From Nosema muscidifuracis (taxonomy: Eukaryota > Microsporidia > Nosematidae): 64,000 nt of DNA. The position numbers and the translations under genes were made by a program. Of the stretch, positions 56,482 through 64,000 are shown piece after piece. A model generated the notes under the pieces. The model was given only the letters and a program-made list of their open reading frames with translations, searched no databases and was not told the origin of the DNA. The number at the start of each line of letters is the position of its first letter. Within the stretch, counting starts at the first letter, position 1. The stretch lies in contig JAIOKI010000021.1 of the NCBI GenBank assembly GCA_028335825.1, positions 310,001 through 374,000 of the forward strand. Direction: 5' to 3'.

Positions 56482-57943
56482 AGAAATAAAGAAATAATTT
56501 CTTTTTATACTTAGAAAGGAGATGATTATGCAATGAAATGCATAATTATAGTCTTAAAGTAGAATTCTTTTTAAGGGAATATTTTAAGAATTATCATTGG
56601 ATCAGTTCATACGTAATTAGACTTAAATTAGTCTAAAAATATTCTATTGGATATACTGATCTACTATTGATAAATTAAATAATTTTTTTATAACAAATTA
56701 ATATACACATAAATCTTGTATAAGAGAAGTTTTTGTTTAATAAGTCAATTTTAATTTTTTGATTAAAATTATATTCTTTTATTTTTTTATGATAGGTCTA
56801 AATATTATTTTCTTAAGCATTTATATGAGACTTACTGATAATTTGTCATACAACCAGCTCACATCGTAGTAACTCACTGGTCAATACAAGGAAGAGGGAT
56901 TAAGGATTTATAAGAAAACAATAATAAACTTATTAACAATTTTATAAAAATATAATTGGTTATTTCCAAGAAAAAGCAAACAGTTTAAGAAATAATTATT
57001 TGTACATATAGTTTATATTAAGACTTATCAATTTATTAAAAGACCTATTTATATCTTTCATAAGATAAATATTATTTATAATATAATATAGTTGTTTAAT
57101 TGAGCACTCATAAACAAAAATAAATTTATCAAACTTTTTCATTTTTGTCAGATCATCCTACCATGGAACAATCTATAAGGTCTAATAAAATAAATTAACT
57201 TAAACTAATTACTCATTCTAAAATCATTGACTTTCATTAATTATAGTATTTTTAATAATTGAAGATGTACTTATATTTTTTACTGATCTATTAAAATATA
57301 TATTTAGACTTTTTCTGAAAATATAAATCTTTTCTAGCATATTAATTATAATTAACTATTAGAAATGAATTTTAATACTAAAAAAATGATGTTTATATAT
57401 CACTATCAAATATCTTAAATAATAAATTACTTCAGATCTTCTTTATGAGATATCTCATATTAAAATATTTGTTTAGATTTACACTATGATCAAATATTTA
57501 TAAAACGACGTAAAAATAAATCTTTCTAACCCAGAAATAATCTAAAAAAAAATAAAGTTCTTACCTATCTCATGTGTTTTTAAATTATTAAATAATCAGT
57601 CTGTAGAAAAGGATGTAAGAAAAAATTATGGAAACTTGTAAAGAGAAGATGAATCCTAATAATGATATTTTATAACAAATTCGATGTTTTTGTCTATGTT
57701 TATTTCGTAAGTATTCTAAGAAAGAAATATTTTGATTTTTTTTCATTTATTCCGTTATATTTAAATTTTGGCTTTTTGATAAAAACCTGATAGTTATGTT
57801 TTGATTTAATAATTAGAAATATTATCACTTTTTAAGATGATAAATTATAATATTTGTATTTATCTTTTTATACTTAATGATAAGAGAAAACATAAAATAA
57901 TAAAGGTTTATGATTTTTTCAAAAAATAAATATTTGAAATGTT
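56482..57943. other. 1.5-kb gene-free AT-rich region
   Basis: No gene, RNA or clear repeat seen. Confidence 0.4.
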
Positions 57944-58393
57944 TTAATTATACTTCCTTGACCAAAAGATTAATAATTCCTCGAATTTCTTCTTACTTTC
58001 AGCTAATTCTAATAAATTTTTTCTGTCATAGATTTTTTGAACCATTATATTATGTTTAATGATAGATTTAGGATTATCTTTCTGGTCGACATTTCCTAAT
58101 TTGATATCCTTAGATACAATCTTTAAACATAAAGATTCATAAAAATTAATCAACCTTTTTATATCTATTTTTTCATCTATTTTAAAATTAACTTTTTGAT
58201 CATTGCAGTCTTTAACTGCATCTTTATCAATTACGGTATTAATTAACTTAATATCATCTTCTAATTTTTCAGATAGGATATTTTTATCATTTCTTACTTT
58301 TATGATATTAAAGTTAGATAAAATATCCTTTTTTTGAATATCTCCAGTTGGGACAAATACTGGACTTTCTTTATTTTTTCTAACCTTATTCAT
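57944..58393 (-). CDS. Unknown 149-aa basic protein, possibly with a longer N-terminus
   Basis: Not recognised. The protein is rich in Lys, Asp and Ile, has no membrane segment, and looks helical in its C-terminal half (IDIKRLINFYESLCLKI, NLLELAESKKKFEELL). PVFVPTGDI near residue 11 is the only distinctive sequence. Directly upstream, a frame from ATG 58475 (or 58481) reads MAKNKSKSGNRATKM and a run of lysines, and ends only a few codons past the ATG at 58393 in another frame. One base too many in the A8 run at about 58420 would fuse them into a protein of about 176 aa with a strongly basic N-terminus, suggesting nucleolar or ribosome-associated function. No CCC element is seen. Confidence 0.5.
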   Translation of the reverse strand: MNKVRKNKESPVFVPTGDIQKKDILSNFNIIKVRNDKNILSEKLEDDIKLINTVIDKDAVKDCNDQKVNFKIDEKIDIKRLINFYESLCLKIVSKDIKLGNVDQKDNPKSIIKHNIMVQKIYDRKNLLELAESKKKFEELLIFWSRKYN

Positions 58394-58481
58394 TTCTTTT
58401 TTCTTTTTTCTTTTTTTTATTGTCTGTTTTCATTTTAGTTGCCCTGTTACCACTCTTACTTTTATTCTTAGCCATGTTCAT

Positions 58482-60019
58482 TATTTATATATTTCTGAAT
58501 TTATATTTAAATCCAAAACATGATAAACAAAAAGTAAACAAATTAAAAATCAAATGATATCTGATTAATTAATTTTACATTAAAATGTAGATATACTATT
58601 TAATTTTAGTGCTACTAAACTTTTGTTTATATTACGTGTTGATATCTAAATGATGTAATGCTGATATAAGAGATTCTTTGATTTATTATGATTTGATATT
58701 AATGCACTAAATACAGTAATTAATTAAAATTTATTTAATTTATAATATTCGTTTAGAATTCAAAATCATAAGGTTTTATTTCTCTCATCAAAATTTAAAC
58801 CCTTAAGATGCTTTATGAGAGATGAAGTGTAGCTCAGGAATGCTTCTAGTTCTAAGGAACTTTTACAATAATTCTCATATTGCACTTTCTGAGAGATAAA
58901 GTTAATTTTATTAAATGTAAATTTATTTATTTCTTTCTTGTTACTTTAAAATGAGATATGGTTAAAATATTAGTAATTTCATAGTTTCATATTTTGTTTG
59001 TAATTTCTATTAAATAAACCATTTAGTAGTACCACTGAAGATAAATGTATAGTGTTAGGTTAAAATATACTATTAAATGTTTAAGTTTTAATTAAATAAC
59101 ATAGTTATTATAATAATATTATAGGAAACGAGTAAGTGGAGGATTAAAAAAACATTAAATAATTTATTTATAAATGAAATCTTTGTTATAGTTTAATATT
59201 ACAGAATAGATAACATAAAATGTGTTATATAGTAACAATAATTATAGGTGGTTATAGAATCTGTAATAAAATTTAGTATGGCTTAGGTAGGTTAGAATAC
59301 TATTATTATAATAAAATATTTAATTAATCTTGTGACGCATAGAATATAAACAATATTCTAAATTGACAAATTAAAGAAACCTCATAAATACATATTTGTA
59401 TGTGGAATAGTATTGTTGATTACTTTTATAAAAGATAACAGAGAAATTATTCAGTAAATATAGTATTCACAATTAAATTAAGAAATAATAATATCTTTTA
59501 GTAAATTCTGCTAGTTTATTAAATGTTTAGATCTGTATTAAAAAATAATTTAATAAAGAAAACTGTTAGAGTTATGATCGCTTTTTTATTTATTTTCCAA
59601 ATAAAAAAGTATTGCTGACTTTTTAACAAAGGATGATATTTTGATAACGTAAATTCTGTTATTCGTTAATTATACAGATTTTTTACAACGATATATTCTT
59701 TGAATTGTGAAATCTAAATCGACTAGCTTAAAAAAGTAAGATCAAATAATTCGACTGAATGGGGTATAAATTTTATTCAGACTTTATTTTGATTCTAATA
59801 ATAAACAAAAAGGTTAAATATTTAATTAAAAACTTTAACATCCCTTTTTTTATTGATACAAAATAATATTTTATTATATTTGATAACTTGATGACAATGA
59901 CAATGAAAAAGAAACAAAATAAGATCTAATATCTACAACCGTGATTTACTGCACAAGTACAAAACTTGAATTATTTTCTAACAAAATTTTACAAACACTA
60001 CAAGAAATTATTTTTGGAT
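58482..60019. other. 1.5-kb gene-free AT-rich region
   Basis: Nothing recognised. Confidence 0.4.
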
Positions 60020-60085
60020 ATCAAAATACAGGCATATATTCAATTTAAAATGTTTAAGATGACTTTTGAGGCTTAATAAAAAAAA
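60020..60085 (+). mobile_element. R4/Dong LINE 3'-end fragment
   Basis: Reads LDIKIQAYIQFKMFKMTFEA then a stop, matching the C-terminus of the long relic (HIEAYIQMKILKMTLES). One frame is intact over the fragment. It lies 1.3 kb before the longer LINE relic, on the same strand. Confidence 0.5.
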
Positions 60086-60652
60086 TTCTCATGGAAACTC
60101 TTATACATGAGAATAGTTATTGAAGATAACTATGAGATAGACAAGATAAATCTAATTTGTTTATTAGTAAATACAAACAAACCATTTTAATTTTGCCTAA
60201 ATTAAATTATTCTTTGCTTTTGAATTATTTATAACTCAGCTATCATTTTTATTCAGATATTATCATAATAAAAGAGATGTATGAATTTTACTTAAATTAA
60301 TATAATAATTTTTTAAATTTAATAACTTACAACATTTCGTTAATGGTATTCTAATATTCAAAATTTATCATATATTAAGAAGTTGTGATATCAAAAATAT
60401 CACATTTAAATTGTATTAATTAGTTATAAATTTGAAAACATGTTTTATATTGTATTAATTAGATTAGCTATTAATTTTTATAATTAGAATTATTAAATCG
60501 TTATTATTGATAAATTTTATACATATTTAAATTTAATAAAACTTTTTATTTCATGCAAAAAAATTATCATTATCTAATAACATTAAATTATTATTAATTT
60601 ATGCATAAATAAAATATAAAAATATTTTTTTTGCATAAAATAATTATCCCTT
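60086..60652. other. AT-rich spacer
   Basis: Nothing recognised except TTATCCCTT at the end, the promoter-like CCC of the following relic. Confidence 0.4.
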
Positions 60653-61325
60653 GTTTCTGGAATATATATTTCTGAAGAATACGATGAAGAAATAATTAAT
60701 CTAATTAAAAGAAGAGAACTTGATTTTTGTAATATTATACAGATTAATAATATGTATCTATGTCAATCTCTTCTATCTATAAGAGGATTTGTTAGTCAAA
60801 CTTTTGTAACAGATAATTATATATTTCTTTACAACGGAGAGATTTATAATAACGAACAGAGTGACACACTATTTATTAAAGATGTTCTAGACAGAAATAT
60901 AAAAGAAGTATTTGATGATGATTTAAATAAATTAATGGAGATTGATATTAAGGCTTTTACAGAGAATATAAGTCAATATAGAGAAGAGATTGTAGAATAA
61001 AAGAGAAAGACTTTGCTTATAAAAAAAATATGTTAAGAATTTTCTAAATAAAGTTTATGATGAGATTAATGAGTATCAAAACGAATACGCATTGGTAATA
61101 TTTTATAAAGATTCATATTCTTTTTTTAAAGATGACTTTGGTAAAAAGAGCTTGGGGTTATCAGAGAAGCCTTTTAGATTATCTTCTGTTAGATATGAAA
61201 ATGAACTTAATAATTCATACTTGTACTCATGTGATGTCATTAATAAGAAAACTTATATATTTTATAAATCGAATGCGAAATTGAAATATCTTTCATATTT
61301 TTCTTGTAGATTTATATTTAAATAA
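60653..61325 (+). pseudogene. Relic of an asparagine synthetase domain-containing (ASNSD1-like) protein
   Basis: The glutaminase-type N-terminal domain is recognisable: SGIYISEEYDEEI at the former N-terminus, SLLSIRGFVSQ, YIFLYNGEIYN (60808 on), ALVIFYKDSYSFFKDDFGKKS and FRLSSVRYENELNN. CCCTT still precedes the start, but the ATG and the following Cys codon of family members (MCGI, Cys2 being the nucleophile) read GTT-TCT. At least two frame changes or stops follow, and the synthetase domain is missing. Its place is taken at 61328 by LINE sequence, so LINE insertion may have cut it off. Confidence 0.65.
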
Positions 61326-61327
61326 TA

Positions 61328-62690
61328 ATTATAAGCTTGTTAATAACTACTGATGAAGTAATAAGTACTATGGTAGAAGAAATCAAAAGATTTATTACAT
61401 TAGTAGGTGTAGAAATGAATATTGATAAATTTGCAGAGTGTGCTAGATGGATACAAGTATTTAGGATTGTTTAAAAATGACATATGTAAAATAACGGGAG
61501 AAGATAAAGATAAGATATGGAAAGAAATTCAGAGAAAATGTGAGTCTCTGTGTAAAACAAAGCTAAACGCTAGAAACCTGTTCAAGGCAATGTATGAACA
61601 TTCTATATCACACAATACAATGTAGGCATTCTAAGGGTCGAACCTAATGAATTTAGAGACTAGATTATATAGTTCAAAATATTCTTACAAAAGATTATAT
61701 TCACCAATAGCATGAAGTAGAGAAAGACTATATCTTCCAAAGAAGAAGTCTGATTAATATTGAGCATAAGAGTGAAAAAATCTTATTAAAAATATACCTA
61801 ACCCAAGAAATTATGCTAAGAAGAAAAACAATAAGCATCTAACACGGATAAGACCCTTCATTGTAGAGAAGTACAGCCTGGAAAAAGGGTTTACACCAGA
61901 AGACTTAGAAGAAGCACAGAAATCGTATCTATATAGTGATATAAGAAAAAACATAATCACTCGAGAATATATAGATTCTGGGAATATCCCTTTGTGAGTA
62001 TCAAAGATTCGGCTCTCTGGCTTACTAAAGGAAATATTACGGCTAGAGAAGAAGAGACACCATGTGCACTTCAGGATAGAAATATCTTCCTATAAAAGAA
62101 AGTTATGTGCTCACATTTTTATAGAATACTTTCCCATGATTACATGAGGAGACATAATGAAGTGTTACAATGTATTCATTTTCGAATTTGTAGAAATTTC
62201 GGGCTTACAAAAAATAAAAAAATCTGAAATCACTGTGTACAGGAGTGTATTACATCAAAATATATTTAAATTAGAATGGATTCGCGAATCTAAAGCGCTA
62301 TAAATGTAAAGTACAATAAACCTGATATATACATAGTAGATGAGGTTAGGAAAGAAGTCGTGATAATAGAGTAGAAATTAACAACTTTGATAATTTGCGA
62401 AACGTGGAGACAGAGAAGAAGGATATTTATGATTTATGGCCAACCACTCTACTTCTCTATACAAGTATAAGTCCAAGATAATCACTTTCATTATGACTTG
62501 GGACGATATAGTAACAACCTTTTATTTCGCATACAGAACTGAGCTAGAGTTAGATAGTCACATTGAGGCATACATCCAGATGAAAATACTCAAGATGACA
62601 TTGGAAAGTCGCTGCAGAGTTGCGATGACGAAGTCTCAGTAGTTAGTATTTTAGAAGTTGAAAAAAAGAGGCCAATTGAAGATATAAGGG
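61328..62690 (+). mobile_element. 5'-truncated, decayed R4/Dong-type LINE
   Basis: Non-LTR retrotransposon debris in shifting frames, in the element's own order. Reverse transcriptase end: EEIKRFITLVGVEMNIDKF and KYLGLFKNDICKI. Thumb: CESLCKTKLNARNLFKAMYE. Then LRVEPNEF, a RERLYLP-type block, and GFTPEDLEEAQKSYLYSDIR. Restriction-enzyme-like endonuclease: KPDIYIVDEVRKEVVIIE (62318-62371), the PD-(D/E)xK core. C-terminus: ITFIMTWDDIVTTF and IEAYIQMKILKMTLES to a stop at 62640. The 5' end, including the catalytic part of the reverse transcriptase, is absent. More than ten stops or frame changes. Non-autonomous and dead. Confidence 0.75.
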
Positions 62691-64000
62691 TGACTTACGT
62701 GGTGAGTGAAGAATAAGATAAGAACATCATAAAAATATACCTTAAAAAACAATTTAAATTATTTTGTTTTAATAGAAGATAATAAAAATTAAGAAAAATA
62801 TATGTTTAATAAGGTAGAAGAAATTAATTAATGAGACATATTCAGTGATTGTAATAAACAAAACTTTAAAAATACATATTACACAATTTAGAAGCTATTC
62901 TTTGATTATATTTTTTTTTTGAAGGAGAGAATGTACTATGAAAACACGTCATCTTAAAATATTATTTTTAAATATTTTAATCCCTAGATAATAAGTATAT
63001 ATATGATAAATAAATACTTTTACATAAAATTAAGATAATTAAAATATATTAAGAATTTTCTAAATCTTCATATTATTACATATTATGTAAGATTATACTT
63101 TCATTATTCTTGTTATGTTAAGTGTGAGATAAGTAATATATTAATGATAATTATAAAATAATAAAGTTTAGCAATACTATCATTCTTAAACAGAATATAA
63201 TATTATCTTCTTATTATACATGTTGAAATATGAATATTTTTGTAAATATATCATTTATAAATAATTGAATAAATCTTCAATATAGAGTTATATAATCAAT
63301 GTTTTATTCTAGTGATTAATGATTATTTTTATATATTAATAATATTACAATTAATTGACCCATTTATATGAATAATTAAAAATGTTATTATTTATATCTT
63401 CTTCTAGAATCAAGAATTAAATGTAATGGTATATTTAAATATTTATCTTTTAAAGATTTAACAATTGAAATAAATACAATATTATTTCTTATATTATTGA
63501 ATGTTATATATATAGTTGTATTTCCCTTCATTGAGTAAAATTATCTCATCAAATATGATTGGTCAATTTCACATCCAATAAGAATTATATAATTTTATAC
63601 TAAGATGTGTAAGATTATATAATAATTATTTTCATAAAGATTTACAGTCTTATTAAAATTATGATTATATTACATATATAATAAAAATATTTCTAAATTT
63701 ATTCAATCCTCTTACTTGTATTATTCTCTAATATATAGGGATAATCATAATTTTTGACTTGAGAGATGGGTAGAATTTATAATTTCAATAAAGTAGAGAG
63801 AGATTATATATATAATATTAGTAGATAGACAAAATATTTATAAATTGAGATACATAATATTTTATTTTATTCAATAAAGATATGATTTTATAAGTAAATA
63901 AAGATGACATAAAATTATCATAGTATTAATATAATTAATTATTTATATAAATTGAAAAGAATAAAATATTTTATATTTATAATATTTAGAATTGAAGATT
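62691..64000. other. 1.3-kb AT-rich end region without supported gene
   Basis: No gene seen up to the right edge. Any LINE 3' untranslated region would lie at the beginning of this stretch but has no recognisable boundary. Confidence 0.4.

Noticed and set aside
62436-62642. Plus-strand 68-codon frame as a separate gene
   Set aside because: It is the C-terminus of the LINE relic (ITFIMTWDDIVTTF and ILKMTLES).
1-64000. tRNA, rRNA and CRISPR arrays
   Set aside because: Looked for T-loop-like GGTTCRANNCC blocks, rRNA cores and spaced repeats. Only AT-rich low-complexity repeats were seen; a covariance-model scan would be decisive.

Overview
The window looks like a microsporidian nuclear contig. 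It is extremely AT-rich. Most housekeeping genes are single uninterrupted reading frames, usually short, and many carry a CCC/CCCC element 0 to 12 bases before the start ATG; a CCC-like start-proximal motif is known from microsporidia such as Nosema ceranae and relatives. Recognisable products are Ran, a fungal-type mRNA capping triphosphatase, diphthine synthase, SUS1/ENY2, farnesyl diphosphate synthase, a TOM1/HUWE1 HECT ligase and a homeobox protein. R4/Dong-type LINE debris and long gene-poor stretches suggest an expanded genome, perhaps Nosematidae-like. Genus and species cannot be fixed by reading alone. I saw no tRNA, rRNA or CRISPR array.

Layout. 1-10.4 kb is the conserved, gene-dense part: an unknown 5' fragment, GSP1/Ran, capping triphosphatase (one frame break), an unknown 167-aa protein, a TMX-like ER thioredoxin, a TBC Rab-GAP, DPH5 divergent from a TBCA-like gene with 30 bp between their ATGs, FPP synthase, SUS1, and a mucin-like type I membrane protein with four repeats. 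A small K/E-rich secreted protein follows at 12.2 kb.

14.5-35.4 kb is an accessory cluster of two interleaved lineage-specific families. Family A (five copies, all on the minus strand) has a CX8CXCX3C motif, further paired cysteines and C-terminal membrane segments. Family B has a hydrophobic N-terminus and a helical body; its three intact members in the window are all exactly 541 aa. Two family B copies are pseudogenes, one family A copy is interrupted only by two adjacent TAA codons, and a decayed second HECT ligase copy lies at 25.4-26.8 kb.

36-43.1 kb is one very large gene, TOM1/HUWE1-type HECT E3 (about 2,380 aa), split by a single frame break. An FCP1/SCP-like HAD protein and a family B gene follow at 44.9-47.2 kb.

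48.5-64 kb is mostly a gene graveyard: relics of POB3/SSRP1 (FACT), a Rad3-family helicase, an ASNSD1-like amidotransferase and R4/Dong LINEs, with one intact family B gene (52.3 kb), a one-frameshift homeobox gene (56.2 kb) and one unknown basic protein (57.9 kb).

The frame breaks in the capping enzyme, TOM1 and the homeobox gene can each be explained by one missing base in a short homopolymer, which points to consensus error. The true relics show many stops and indels.
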